From Neoscytalidium dimidiatum (Eukaryota > Ascomycota > Dothideomycetes > Botryosphaeriales > Botryosphaeriaceae), in the NCBI GenBank assembly GCA_037367355.1, contig CM074701.1:2170001-2234000 (forward strand): DNA of 64,000 nucleotides, in the 5' to 3' direction. Made by a program: the position numbers and the translations under genes. Numbering within the stretch: the first letter of the stretch is position 1; the number at the start of each line of letters is the position of its first letter. A model generated the notes under the pieces. It worked only from the letters and a program-made list of their open reading frames with translations. It had not been told where the DNA came from and searched no databases. Positions 48,765 through 60,880 of the stretch are shown one piece after another.

Positions 48765-50813
48765 GATGAGCTAGGAATCCCTTGTGTATAGGTACACTAG
48801 AGCCCCAACGCCGTCAAAGACCGACCACGTATCCCGCTTTGTCTATCTACTGAAGACCACCAGATTAGCTTCTTGTTCACTTTGCCTCTGTTATACAACA
48901 TTTCCATACACATGACAGCGGTCTAACGACAAATGACCAACTGACACGCGGCGATCATCCTTGACCATTGATGCCTGAATGGCTGTTTGATATTGAAATT
49001 CTACAAATGAGGGTTGTGGCACTAACAAAGGAAAATAAATGCAAGAAAGGCTGCTGAAGGTTTGACTCGGGCACATTGAATACCACTCTTTGCCCATCTC
49101 CCTAAGTCAGTGCGACATCAATTATCTCATGGTTTGAGGTAGAATAGCTAACAGTTACGATGAAGCGAAATCCTTCCGCATAACATTATGAGTTCCAGTA
49201 AGTGTATTATGATCACAAGCCCAGGTTCACTCACAAGTTCACAGATATCCAGAACCTTGGTAATAGACACTCCTAAGATACGCCCGAGCCCCAACGTTTG
49301 GATGTATTCACCAAACCCCATCCCTTTGCCTATCTGGGCCCACATCTGGCTATTGGCAGAGGCATGTATGTCAGATGCAAAGACCCACAAATTGCTGACA
49401 CCTGGGATCGGGTGGGGCCCCAATATTATCCACATGAATCCTTAGTTGGAAAACATGGCATGATACTCCCTATGACCTGTGGAGCCTACGAGGGCTTTTC
49501 TACCTCTTAAACCTGTTCCCTACTATTTTTTGTGCATGGTAAAGCCTATGCTTTAGCTCGCTGTTGACTGATTTTTAGACGTCATACTTTCCCCAACCTC
49601 TCACATTCTGCGTTGCCATTACCGATGCCACAAGAAATGCTGAACATTCATTGCCCTACACTACTCACAACAAACTGCCTCTTCGTTACGCGCAGCTAAT
49701 GTGGACAGACTAAACCTGGTGAGCACCCAGCATTTATTTCATCAAGGGGAAAATTGGTGGAGCTGTTGTGGCATACTTGTCTCGGTCCAGCGTATTCGAA
49801 TTCATCTATTAACAAGTGCTTTCTTCAAGACACAGGCATATTTCGTTGTAATTTCCATCCACATGGGTGATAAATTTTTTTAGAAAAAAAAAAAAAAAAC
49901 TCCGGAGCAGTATAGCGAGACTCTTGCTCTCAGTACAGCCCGTTAGAACCTCAAACGTTTCAGACACGGCCACGCTTAGCAGAACTCTTATCCTTAAAAG
50001 CTTCGTGATTGCAGACCCTTTCGCTACCTGCGTGATTTTCGCATCACATCATGGATCATTTGATGTGATGGGAAGGCAGAGCTTCGTTTCTCGGCTCAGA
50101 TGACACAGAATTTGGTGTCAATCCCAAGCATCGATAAGTCACCTGTAGCAAACAGAAAACGAGAATATTTACAACGGCCAATCAATATGGCACCCAGTGA
50201 CACATGCCTACACCAATTGTGTCTGTTAAGCGATAGCCCGTTGACGGTGGCTCTGATAACAGCATATATCAAATCTCACAGGAGCGCCACGCTTGAGCAG
50301 GATTATATTATATCAATGAGAGACAAGATACGATGGATGGGGATACCTTTCTTATAAGTATGCGCGGGCAGTTCTGGCTCCCAAAACCACTTGCTCCTAC
50401 AACTAGAACATATCACAGACACACTGAAAACAATAAACCATTAATTAAATTATTGAATTACGGCTGCGACAGTGCAAATTTCTCAAAAGACGCTGACGCT
50501 GACAGATTTTGGTGGCCGTACAACGGCTGGCTTACAAAGAATGTCTCCAACATAGCTTGTTTGTATTTCTTCACAGAAATAATCAAATGGTCATCTTAAG
50601 GACAATGGCTTTCATTGCTGACCATATCTGGCCTCTCGTCCCGTCGTCAAAAGTACTTATCGTCTCTCAGATCTTCGAGGTAGGACCATTCCTGAGCAAG
50701 CAGCCATTAGCCTAGTCTTTGAACAAATGATAGCTACCTAGCAGAATTCCTCAAATAAGAGATCGTGGTTGCGTACCATTGCTTCAACCTTGTAAGAAAG
50801 CAAAATGTTGCGC
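48765..50813. other. AT-rich intergenic, no gene seen
   Basis: This 2-kb stretch is clearly more AT-rich than its neighbours and has an A16 run near 49885. A short minus frame at 49435-49148 is hydrophobic but without ATG-supported structure or homology that I recognise. It may be decayed repeat DNA. Confidence 0.45.
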
Positions 50814-51836
50814 TTACAGATTCTCGTGGAACCAAGAGAGAACAGTCTTATAGCCGCGAACGTACTCTTCCTTTACGCGAGAGTCACTCAAGTTGGAGCT
50901 TGGGTAAATTAGTAATGTGACATACGTCTTTCCGGTTGATCAGATCTTACCGAGCGGCCATGAAGCCATGGATCTGGTCATCGAAAGTCTCAACGTGACC
51001 CTTGACCTTCAAGTTCTGCTGCCAGTTCTTGACAGCCTCCTTATCCTCGTCCTTCGATGGCAGCATCAAGAAGGGAATGGTAATCTTGGGAGCGTCGTTG
51101 GGATCAACCATGGCGGGATGAGCAGCAGCGGCGGCCTTGAACTTGGTGCCCTCAGTGGAGGAGAGATTGGTGACCTTTTATGCTGTTTAGCAAGGTCAAT
51201 CATGTATGATTCTTAACCAGTGCTTACCTTTCCACCCCAGCAGAAGCCAAGAATGCCCCAGCTCTGAATGCCGCTGACCTTGCTGTTGATCTCATCGACG
51301 ACCTTGGGAATACGAGCGACAGTCTTGGCTGGGGCAGCGGGACCAGCAAAGAACTCGCCTAGCTTCTTGCCCTTCTCCTCATTGTCCGGGGGGTACCAAG
51401 AGATGTCGGCGGGCTTGCCCTCGAAGAAGTCGGGTATGAAGACCTGATAAGAGCGCTCCTTGTCCGAGGTAGCAAGGATATCGGCACCCTGGAGGGTCTG
51501 GGGGAAGAAACCGAAGATGTCGTAGATGATGAGAATAGCATGCTTGGCGTCAGCGGGGCCTGTGCGGTCTAGAGAGCGGCAAGTGTGAGCTAAAGCAATT
51601 GACACTGGGGTTCATCTTGGAGAGCATGCTGGCAAGGTGGCGGACACAAGATCTGGGCGGCATTGACTTACAGGTCTTGAGGCCATCAATGGTGATGTAC
51701 TCGCCCTTGGTCTGGTAGCCCTCACTGACGACGGGTGGAATGGTGCAACCTGGACAGGCTTGTCAACTCTGGTACGGGGTGGAAATTGGTAGAAGGTGGG
51801 GTGAATCTCACAAGCCAGGGAGTGTTGAGACGCCAT
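50814..51836 (-). CDS. Dienelactone hydrolase family protein
   Basis: Alpha/beta hydrolase of the dienelactone hydrolase family, 250 aa in five exons (51836-51812, 51749-51672, 51568-51228, 51174-50951, 50898-50814). The nucleophile elbow GFCWGGK has Cys at about residue 144, the family's Cys-Asp-His triad; the final His lies in DDQIHGFMAAR (about 217). The fold start KHAILIIYDIFGF and the hydrophobic QVFIPDFFEGKPAD are typical. The N-terminus (MASQHSLACCTIPPVVSEGY) has the conserved CC motif of fungal members. No signal peptide, so probably cytosolic. In fungi these enzymes are linked to aromatic degradation or are of unknown role; substrate not inferable. Confidence 0.92.
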
Positions 51837-52498
51837 TGTGCAGGAGAATCTGGGCAGTGTGAGAAAGGACTTCCTGCACTGAGATGAAACGCAGGTCTGT
51901 GGACGGAATTGAGCTGTGCGAAGGATACGGGTGGTGGTGGTTAGGACGGAGCGCATGGCAGCAGAGGTGTCGCGGAGACGGTCGGCCTTTCGTCAGAGTG
52001 AAGCCCCGCAATCGCGACTTGCGGTGATGTCATGCAATGCTTTCCTCGGCAACCGTCAGAACACCACAGCGCACCCAACGTCCTTCCTTCGTCGCCGTCC
52101 TTCTATCTTTAGAGGAGTCATCGAAGTCGCTTCTGGGGCCAATGCCGTCTGGCGCCTGCCGAAAGTCAAACCGGGATATGTCCTACATCTCGTAAAGCAA
52201 TGATCCGCACCACTGTTGTGGATCGCCGGAGACTTTTACCCCACAGTAGCCAGGACATGGCCCCGTTACAGCACGATCCCGCGTCTCGGAAACGATTGTT
52301 CGCAGCAGGCGATTCAGACTTGCATTTTCCTCTCCTGGTCTTGCTGTCTCCGCTCAATCAAAAACTTTCCTTTGGAAGCTAAACGACCCATCGTCGCCGC
52401 GCGCGTATCTAGTTGACCCATCCCTACCAGTAACGCTCTTGGCATCAGGCTGTTTGCCTCCTTCAATTATGTTTTCGCTGCATGCCAATCCCATCCTG
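51837..52498. other. Intergenic, dienelactone hydrolase promoter side
   Basis: About 660 bases between the hydrolase start and the 3' end of the cupin gene. No further gene is seen. Confidence 0.5.
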
Positions 52499-53215
52499 CT
52501 AGCTTCGGAAAGTATCCTCGGGCGTGTATTGTCTCTTGACTGGCTCGACTTCCAAGATCCATGCCAAAACGCTTGCTATCCTCAGGGCCAGATGGGTCAG
52601 GAACCCCTCGATTCCGTTGGTCAACCTGAGTTGCATGGAACCAAACGATCTGACTGCCCTGAGCTTAGACAAGTCCACAAGAACAGGAAAATTATCGAGC
52701 GATCTGAAGATAACGAACAGATTGAGCGTCACCCAGAGCTCGGTAATTATCCGTTCTGAGCGGCCTGCAAAACCCGAAGCGATTGCTCTCTTTTTGCCTG
52801 CTCGATTTCGAGACCATGCCTGGGCGTCCAGGATCTCCCCGTTTAAATTCCAGAAGAAGAGAGACTTTTCTCCGTCCATCGGTTCAGTCCTTTCGACGAC
52901 AACCACGTCTTCCCCCTCGAGATCCGCTCGACACCATTCGTGCCGCATGTTCTCCTCAACCCTGAATTCTTCAGCACTTTCATTGCTCTCCTGGGTATCG
53001 TCATTCGTTGCGGAGATCGTGTGAACCGTATTGCCGAGTCTCACGCGTACCCTGCCCTTGATGACGCGTAAGTATTCGACATGCTGTTCATGCCAGTGGA
53101 GGCCGGTCGACCAAGTCGATCCAGAGGGAAGAGTGATGGTAACGTGGTCAGGGAAAGAGAGATCGTAGGTCACCCCGTTCGGAAGAGGTCGCTTGAGTAT
53201 ATAGCCGGGAGCCAT
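52499..53215 (-). CDS. Cupin-domain protein with hydrophobic C-terminal segment
   Basis: Intronless, 238 aa, from ATG 53215. A single cupin barrel occupies residues 15-135: motif 1 is LHWHEQHVEYLRVIKGRVRVRLG (HxHxxxxEY...G) and motif 2 is weaker around RHEWCRADLEGEDVVVVER. Metal ligands His-His-Glu are visible in motif 1. The C-terminal third is alpha-helical and partly hydrophobic (WVTLNLFVIFRSLD, FLTHLALRIASVLAWILE) and ends in PVKRQYTPEDTF, a tail seen in fungal cupins of unknown function. It could be membrane-associated. The enzyme reaction is unknown. Confidence 0.8.
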   Translation of the reverse strand: MAPGYILKRPLPNGVTYDLSFPDHVTITLPSGSTWSTGLHWHEQHVEYLRVIKGRVRVRLGNTVHTISATNDDTQESNESAEEFRVEENMRHEWCRADLEGEDVVVVERTEPMDGEKSLFFWNLNGEILDAQAWSRNRAGKKRAIASGFAGRSERIITELWVTLNLFVIFRSLDNFPVLVDLSKLRAVRSFGSMQLRLTNGIEGFLTHLALRIASVLAWILEVEPVKRQYTPEDTFRS

Positions 53216-53870
53216 GGAAGGAGCAAATAGAGAGATGAGAATGTGTCCGAAGGGCGTTGGTGAGGTTGAGCGGGTCAGTCTATCTTGGGTGTTAAAATAC
53301 TATGCTGCACCCTACACATATCTGTAAGCGAACTGTTCGATCAACCCGCTTACTTGTCTATAATTGACTGTGATCCTATGGCCGTGTAAGCAGATTAATC
53401 TAGGAAGCGGAATCTTCCCGCAGTCGATCGAACCCCCATTACAATAGCGCACGAGAAATTCGCCGACGAAAACGAACATTGTGCCATGTGTAGCCTCAGA
53501 GTGATATTTCGGAAGCAATCTGATAACGGGGCCGCTGATATGCAACATATCTTGCTTCTGCGTCTCGACACTCGCGACTTCTGGCCGGGCTCTGATCTGC
53601 CCGAGAAGCTTAGGCCACCTTTGGACTAGCGGGTTCGTCAATGCTGCGCCAGCGATCGATCCGAGAGTTGTTGCTGCATTCGCGTCTCGCCCTCTCGCGC
53701 AGCACCCCGCTGCCGCGTCTCTGCCCGCTTACTGCCTGCACAGTGCAGTTGAGCATACTACAGAACATACGTAACGAGCGCTGAGCACGACGAGGTCCAG
53801 GCGGATGCTCCTGGACATGTGCTAGCTTTGAACTCTATCGACCTCTCACTTATCCTTCTGAAGACCAATC
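53216..53870. other. Divergent intergenic between cupin and DUF262 genes
   Basis: About 655 bases holding both promoters. A 109-codon minus frame (53641-53312) begins with TTG rather than ATG and shows no family, so I do not call it. Confidence 0.45.
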
Positions 53871-56509
53871 ATGGCGCAACAGCCGGTCGCATCAGCGTCG
53901 GCTAACCCAAGTCTCAACGAAGTATCTGCTGTCGGCGCAGCGCCTCAGACCGATCTCACAGGCTTTCGACCTGACTCCATGCTTGACATGAACAGCCACA
54001 GCAAAAACGTGGAAATAGCCTCCTCCTCACAAGACCCGCATATTAAAAATGAAAGCGACTCGGGGGAAGAAGCACACATGGAGAGTGAAGATGAAGACGT
54101 GCGGACCTTTGAGCCCAAACCTTCGCTTCCAGAAGCTCGCGTCGAACATCGCACCCTGCAGGATTTAATGAGTAAGATGTCGATATCTTGACGGTGCTAG
54201 ATTCTTGCTAATCGGCCGGAATAGATATGTTGGAGAAGGAAACCGTTGACCTTAATCCTCAGTATCAACGCGCAGTAGTATGGGATCGCTCTCGCATGAT
54301 GGGTCTTATCGACTCCATCATAGGTGAGTCGAAAGCTCAATCATTTAAATCTGGCGTTGACATAGTGGCTAGAGAACTACTATATTCCTCCTATCATCTT
54401 CAACCGCCAAATTGCTCGCGACAAAGACGGCAATGGCCGCATTAAGCGCACATGCGTCGACGGCAAACAGAGACTTTCTTCAGTAAAGGCATTCATGGAG
54501 GGCTCAATAGGCTGTCATGATGGGCGAGGCGGCGTCTGGTAGGTGTCGGACTCTAAGATTCAAAGCTCGTGTATCCTAACATATCCTTAAAATATAGGTA
54601 CTTCTCAGCCGCTTCCGTGAATGGGGTCAGAATAGATCGCCGGACCATCCCAGAAAACATCAAGAACCAATTCCGCAATCGGAAGTTCATATGCTTTGAG
54701 TATCCAAACTTACGGAAGAATCAGGAGGAAGACTTATTTTCTCGAGTACAGATGGGAGTTCAACTTTCAGTAGCCGAGAAGACGCGCGCTACAACTGGAC
54801 CGTGGCAAGAATTCGCCAAGCTCTATGAGCGTGATTTTCCAATCGTTACGGAGTTATCCGCCACAAAACGCTCGGCCGGCTTCAATAATGTTCTCTTATC
54901 GTTTGCCCAGATCCTTGAGGTACATCGCTGCATTGCTACCGGTGTTCAACCGGACATGAAGACGCCAACCATGACCGTCAGATTTTTGTTGAAGAACACG
55001 GAAGATTACAACCCGTATTTTCGGGACATTTTTCGTCAGACGTTTGTTAAGTTCAATGAACTGGCGCAAATGGACTACCAACCTTTCAGTAACAAAATGT
55101 ACAGCCACGCCAGGAAATTCTCGCCGTTCGAATTCGTGGCATCTGCCGTGCTTATCTCGCTACTGAGAGAAAAGCAAGACAATGAGGTTCTGTCTGAGAG
55201 TATTATGGGCATGCGTGCGGCTCTAAGGTTTTATCTTATGGATATACGAACGAACAGGGTCTCTTGGATTATCGCCTGGAATTTCATCGAGCCCATGATT
55301 AGCCAACCGCGGATCGAGCTTTCTGAGCTTAGAAATGTTCTTGCAGAGCGACTTTCCCGATCGAACCATCCACACCTCAGGGCTATAAGCTCTGGAACAC
55401 GACTACATATTGAACAAGGACGCGCTGCCATTCCTAGCGTTCCGCTTGAAAACACCAAGTCTGGAAGCAGCGATAGGGTATCTCCAGTTCCATTTGCGCA
55501 TCTAGGCAATACCCACGGTTTGCCTAGCGTACCTTCAACCTCATCTCAGCCACCTTCGGCCATCCACAAGCCCATTGAACCAAGGCATGCAAGCCTCCAA
55601 AGTTTGGTAGGGCCTTATCACAAGCAGAACCCTCGTCAGCCTCTTCAAGGAAGGGCAAGCATCGGAACTCAAGAACAGGCTAACCGGGGCTATACTGGCA
55701 TGACCAACTATTTACCTCCGCAGCCGAGTGAGACGGATCAGCAGAGCCCCACCATGAAACTCCGCCCCTTGACATTGAATGAGCTGGAGCGGAGTGGCTT
55801 GCGTGAGCAATCGCACAAGCCACCTAGCAGGAATGTAGTTGAAACCTCCAGCACCACTTTGCGTCGAGAGCCCGGCGCTTCATCTTCTCAGCTCCAAAAG
55901 GCATCAGGTTCTACGGTCAGCTTGACCAGTTCACAACGCCAGCAGCCGAGAAATATCCGGAACCACAAACACCAAACGCAACATTTCGACGACAAGACTA
56001 CTCGAGAACTTGCTAGCCAGGTAGCTACGCACTCGATATCAGTGAGTCAGCCTATATCGGCCGACCCGCAACCTGAGCAAGAAGCAAGCGCGGCTCGTGA
56101 CTCACCAGTCGGAAAGACGTCCAGTATGACGAATGACACAGCGACCAGGAAGAAGCGGCTCACACGCTTTACCACCTCTAGCAACATTCTTAAAGGAAAG
56201 GAAAGAAAGCCCCCCTTCGGATCTGTTAGATCGACTGTCGTGCAGGCCTCACATGAAGCTTCCGTCGAGAAGCCGACTACGCAATCTAATGGGAACACAT
56301 CCGAAACTATAACCAATGCCGACCAGGAAAGCTCTCCACTGAATCCGGCTCGTGCAGAGCAGAGGACGCGATCCAAGAAACGGATGGCGGCGTCAGTCAT
56401 TGAACTATCCGATGAAGAAAGCCAAGAGGCAGCGGAAGCGCTACTGGCAAAGTTCAACCCACATACTTCTAAGAGATCGAAGGCGAAGAAGGACAAATTG
56501 GAGGTTTGA
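53871..56509 (+). CDS. DUF262 (GmrSD N-terminal-like) protein with long disordered tail
   Basis: 825 aa in four exons (53871-54171, 54225-54323, 54373-54538, 54598-56509). After an acidic N-terminal 100 residues, the DUF262 domain shows VDLNPQYQRAVVWDRSRM (about 108-125), YYIPPIIFNRQ, and CVDGKQRLSSVKAF, the DGQQR-type core of this ParB/sulfiredoxin-like fold, all restored by splicing. It continues as FSRVQMGVQLSVAEKTRA and a helical region to about residue 480. The remaining 340 residues are Ser/Gln/Pro-rich and disordered. Near the end is VIELSDEESQEA (about 789), a hydrophobic core with acidic residues resembling a SUMO-interaction motif, followed by basic SKRSKAKKDK. In bacteria this domain belongs to modification-dependent restriction systems; the fungal role is unknown. 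Codon use is less GC-rich at third positions than in the next gene. Confidence 0.85.
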
Positions 56510-57072
56510 TGTGGCATTGCTTCATCTTGTTCTCCGACGAGTATCAAAAACCACCATAAGTACCAGATGTATATCACGGTTCCGGGTATAGCATTGCCTT
56601 ACCACTGTTTGAGGAGGCCTCCTGGGGCTCACCTTTCAATAAGTTACATTCGGCACTGGCAAAGGCTTGATCGGAATTGCGGGGATAAATTATACTGGAA
56701 ATTCACCGCGTTCCGGCCCTAGCTAGTACATAAAATGAAGGAAAATACATTTAATAGATTGGGCATAGGGTTTCGCGGGGGCTATCGATAATCCGGAAAA
56801 TACTATATCTAAACAAAGCGTAGGGACATAGCTTAAATAGTGGAATCGATATGAATAGACATCATTTGATGTTTCTATGTTATTGTGTAGGGCTTCGAGA
56901 AAATATCCACTACTGATCAGCTTTGTTGCTGAGAATTCGCAATGTTTGTCGGGTAGGAATCAGGTGTTTTCGCATCAAGCAAGGGCCCGCAGATCGCGCG
57001 GCGCGTCTTCCGATAACTGCAGTTCCTTGGTCGTGCGTTCTCTCCAGCGCTGGTCGCACCACCAACCTGCCA
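56510..57072. other. Intergenic between DUF262 and aldehyde dehydrogenase genes
   Basis: About 560 AT-rich bases holding the DUF262 3' end and the dehydrogenase promoter. No gene is seen. Confidence 0.5.
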
Positions 57073-59121
57073 ATGGACTCCGCAATCCTCTCAGAGGGCT
57101 TCAATGGCCCTCAAAATTACCTAGTCCTTGCCGCTACGGCTTTAACTACCCTTTTCTTCCTCGCATGGTATTCGTACGACCCCGAAGCTGCCGTAGACTA
57201 CTCGGTCGAACCACCAGAGCAATGCTTGCCTGGCTGGAAAGGGAGAGTGCTTGACGCGCCCTCCGTGAAGGTCAGTTATCCATAGGTGACTCATGCAGGA
57301 CCTAAAACTGATTTAGAGCGTCTTCGCTAGACTACCGGCTCAAATAAAATTCAATGCTATGCCCCAGCGACCGGCCAGTTCCTCGACGAGATCACGCCAG
57401 CGACGGAGAAGGACATCGACGACGCGGTCGCGCGGGCGAAAGAGGCACAGAGGCAGTGGAGGAAAACCACATTCTCCGAAAGACGGCAGGTGCTGAAGAC
57501 CATGCTTAAGTATATACACTGAACAGTCTAGACAAAGGAGGCCGGGGTGCTAAGATTATGCCAGGTTTGTGCTCGAGAACCAGCAAACCATTTCCACGGC
57601 GGCATGTCTCGACAGCGGCAAGACACGTGTTGACTCTGGTTTTGGCGAGATACTGGTCACGGCTGAGAAGCTCAAGTGGACAATTGACCATGGAGAGCAA
57701 GCCCTGAAGCCTGAGCGCCGGCCAACGAATTTCTTGATGATGTACAAGAAGAACGAAGTCAGATGGGAGCCTCTCGGGGTGGTTGCCGCGTGTGTGAGCT
57801 GGAAGTTAGTATGAATCTGTTTGTTCCATAAGTATGAGAAAAGTGCTAACCTTACTACTTTAGCTATCCTGTATGAACCTATACGACCACTGCCCCCGAC
57901 TTACTTCTAACCATCCTATAGTTCCACAACCTCGTCGGCCCCATGATTTCAGCCCTCTTTTCCGGCAACGCTGTCATCGTCAAAGTCTCCGAGCAAACCG
58001 CTTGGTCCTCGCAATACTTCACGCGAGTCGTCCATGGCGCCCTCTCCGCTTGCGGCTATAGCGCCATCGCCTCGTCCCTCGTCCGATCCATCGTCACCTG
58101 GCCCGAAACGGCCGGACACTTCACATCGCACCCGGGCATCTCGCACCTGACCTTCATCGGCTCGCGGCCCGTCGCACACAAGGTCTGCGAATCCGCGGCT
58201 AAAGCCCTCATCCCCGTCTGCGTCGAGCTGGGCGGCAAAGACGCAGCCATCATCCTGGACGACGTACGCGACCTCGAGAAAGTCGGCCACATCCTCCTCC
58301 GCGGCGTCTTCCAGGCCGCGGGCCAGAATTGCATCGGCATCGAGCGCGTCGTCGCACTGCCCAAAGCATACACCAAGCTCCTCGACTTCCTTACCCCACG
58401 CATCCGCGCCTTGCGCCCCGGCTCCGCCCTCTCCCTTGAAAGCCCAGACGGCAAGGTCGCCAAGGGTGCCGCCGCCGTCGACGTCGGCGCCAGCATCTCG
58501 GCCGCCAACTTCGACACCCTCGAAGCCCTGATCGCCGACGCCGTCGCCCAGGGCGCGACCCTCGTCGCCGGCGGCACGCGCTTCGCCCACCCGGACCACC
58601 CCAAGGGCCACTACTTCGCGCCCACGCTCTTCGCGGACGTCACGCCGGCGATGCGCATCGCGCAGACGGAATGCTTCGCGCCCGTCTTCCTCCTCATGCG
58701 CGCGGCCTCCCCGGCCGACGCCGTCGCCATCGCCAACTCGACCGAGTACGGCCTGGGCGCGTCCGTCTTCGGAACCAGCCGCGCCGACCTCGACTTCGTC
58801 GTCGACAACGTCCAGAGCGGCATGGTCTCCGTCAACGACTTCGCCGTCTACTACGCCGTCCAGCTGCCCTTCGGCGGCGTCAAGGGCAGCGGCTACGGCC
58901 GCTTCGCCGGCGAGGAGGGCCTGCGCGCCTTGTGCAACACCAAGGCCGTGTGTCGCGATCGTTTTCCGGGCATCGTCGAGACGGGGATTCCGCCCGATTT
59001 GCGCGCGCCGGTGAGGGATGCCGGGAGGGCGTGGGAGGCGGCGAAGGGGGTGGTCGAGCTGGGGTACGGCGAGACGATCGGGAGGAGGGTGAGGGGGTTG
59101 AGGAGGATCGTGGGTGTTTAA
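57073..59121 (+). CDS. Membrane-anchored aldehyde dehydrogenase (Msc7-like)
   Basis: NAD(P)-dependent oxidation of an aldehyde. Five exons (57073-57270, 57331-57509, 57565-57804, 57864-57870, 57922-59121) give 607 aa. An N-terminal hydrophobic helix (YLVLAATALTTLFFLAWY, residues 16-33) anchors it, as in yeast Msc7 relatives. Catalytic motifs: SWNYPFHN (residues 204-211, built over a 7-nt exon), ELGGKD (about 310, general-base Glu), GQNCIG (about 341-346, nucleophilic Cys), ECFAPVF and PFGGVKGSGYGRFAG. The last exon is strikingly GC-rich at third codon positions, unlike the DUF262 gene just upstream. The physiological aldehyde is unknown. Confidence 0.93.
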
Positions 59122-59646
59122 GGAGGGAAGAGGGGGTGTGCAAGCTGCGTGGTTGGGGGCCGTGGACTTTGCCCGTTGCAGCTGGCGTGTGTGAAGTGGT
59201 CGTGGATAATGAAAAGGGGTTCGTTGCAAAAGGTGGGATGGGGTGGGGGAATGGTTGACTGCGGAGCCGTGTATGTTGTTGGGGTCAGGTAAAGTCAGCC
59301 TGGTGGAGGGGCTTGAGGCCTGATCTTGGAAAAAAAAAAATGTTCAAGGCATGTAAAATCTAATGTATCACCCGTACCATAGTATGTATCGCAGTATTTG
59401 AAAACCTCTCACAGATTGCATCATGGGATGACGTTCGTGCTAACGGTATTCAATCAAAACTTATTCATCAATGAGAAATTCATCAGGCAATCTATCTAAG
59501 CAACGCCCTTCTTCTACAAGATAAGAAACGTCCATCGCCAAATCACCCTAGAAAAGCGAGATCCCATTAAGGAAGAAGGGGCCCGAAGGAACAAGCGTCG
59601 TCTTTTTTTTTTTTTTTTTCCTTTGCTAACGTTTTGGGGAAATCGA
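59122..59646. other. Convergent 3' intergenic gap
   Basis: About 525 bases between two 3' ends, with A10 at 59330 and a T18 run near 59605, probably part of the untranslated regions. No gene is seen. Confidence 0.5.
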
Positions 59647-60880
59647 TTACCTGCCAGAAGCAAGGTTCTGAGGAGCCTCCGTGGCAGGGCCCTCGGGGGT
59701 GACGTATGCCTGAGTTCACAATTAGTGTTATGTCCTTTTGCCGCGGAAGAATTACATCTGGTTGCATATCTTACCTTGGTCATACCACCATCAACGACGA
59801 AGTCAGTGCCGTTGACGAAGCTGGACTCGTCGCTGGCCAGGAAGACGACAGCCCTGGCCTGCTCGATAGCCTCGCCGAAGCGGCCAGTAGGGAAGTGGAC
59901 CTCGCGGCGGAAGCGCTTGGCCTTGTCGTCACCGAGCCAGTCCTGAAGGAGGGGGGTACTGTTTTTTGTCACGTTAGTCATGAGGTGTTCAGGCTGTGTG
60001 AGGGAGGGGTTTCTTGATGTGTGGGGCCTTACTTAAGGGGAGCAGGGCAGAGGGAGTTGAAGCGGAAGCCCTCGCGGGCGTGGACGATGGCCAGCTCGCG
60101 GGTCATGGCGAGGACGGCGCCCTTGGAAGCGGTGTAGGCCAGCTGCGGGGTGGCGGAACCGACGAGGGCAACGACGGAGGCAGTGTTGATGACGGAAGCC
60201 TTCTTCTTGCCGTTGCGGCGGAAGGAGAGCACGGCGTGCTTGCTGCCGAACCAGACACCCTTGACATTGATGTTCTGGGTCAGGTCCCAGATCTTCTCGG
60301 GCGTGTCGACCGCGTCAGCGTCATCGGCGTGCATGATGCCCGCGTTGTTGAAGATGACGTCCAGGCCGCCCCAGGAGTCCAGCTGCTCGATCGCCGCCTT
60401 GACCGAGTCCTCGGACGAGACGTCGACAATCTTGGTCTCAATGACGGCACCAGCCGGGGACAGCTCCTTGGCCTTCGCCAGGCCCTTCTCGAGAGCGGGG
60501 CCGGAGATGTCACACATCAGGACCTTGGCGCCCTCACGGGCGAAAAGGATAGTGGTCTCGAGACCAATGCCACTGAAGTTGTGTCAGGGAAAACATCGTT
60601 ACGGGAATGACCAAACAGGAGGAAAAGATCAGGTGAGAAATATTGATATAGGGCTTTGATGTAATTACAGAGGGCGTTCCTCCCGCGGCGCATCGAGAGA
60701 AGCTGAAGGCCAGCAAGAAGACCCCGGAGAATTAATGAACGAGGGGATACAAGGATCGAATGTGATTTAAAGAGCTATCAGGGCTTCAGATGATGAAAGA
60801 GGAAATGGAACTTACCCTGCGGCGCCGGTGATGAGGGCATTCTTGCCGGCGAGGCGGCCCTGGGGAGCTTGGCTACTCAT
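59647..60880 (-). CDS. Short-chain dehydrogenase/reductase (SDR)
   Basis: Classical SDR oxidoreductase, 283 aa, exons 60880-60816, 60572-60033, 59958-59775 and 59709-59647. The first junction completes the cofactor motif TGAAGGIG (about 18-25). FNNAGIM follows (about 96-102), the catalytic Ser is in INTASVVALVG, and the Tyr/Lys pair in AYTASKGA (about 168). MCDIS after the second strand suggests NAD(H) rather than NADP(H) preference. The C-terminus DFVVDGGMTK carries a short, non-conserved extension (PEGPATEAPQNLASGR) encoded by the last exon. No targeting signal. Substrate unknown; an unrelated enzyme gene is divergent 1 kb away. Confidence 0.92.

Noticed and set aside
53312..53641. 109-codon minus frame between the cupin and DUF262 genes
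   Set aside because: Begins with TTG, no family recognised, and occupies promoter DNA.
57949..59229. 426-codon minus-strand frame opposite the aldehyde dehydrogenase
   Set aside because: Arises from the high GC3 of the real gene; composition is Asp/Glu/Gly/Arg-rich without motifs.
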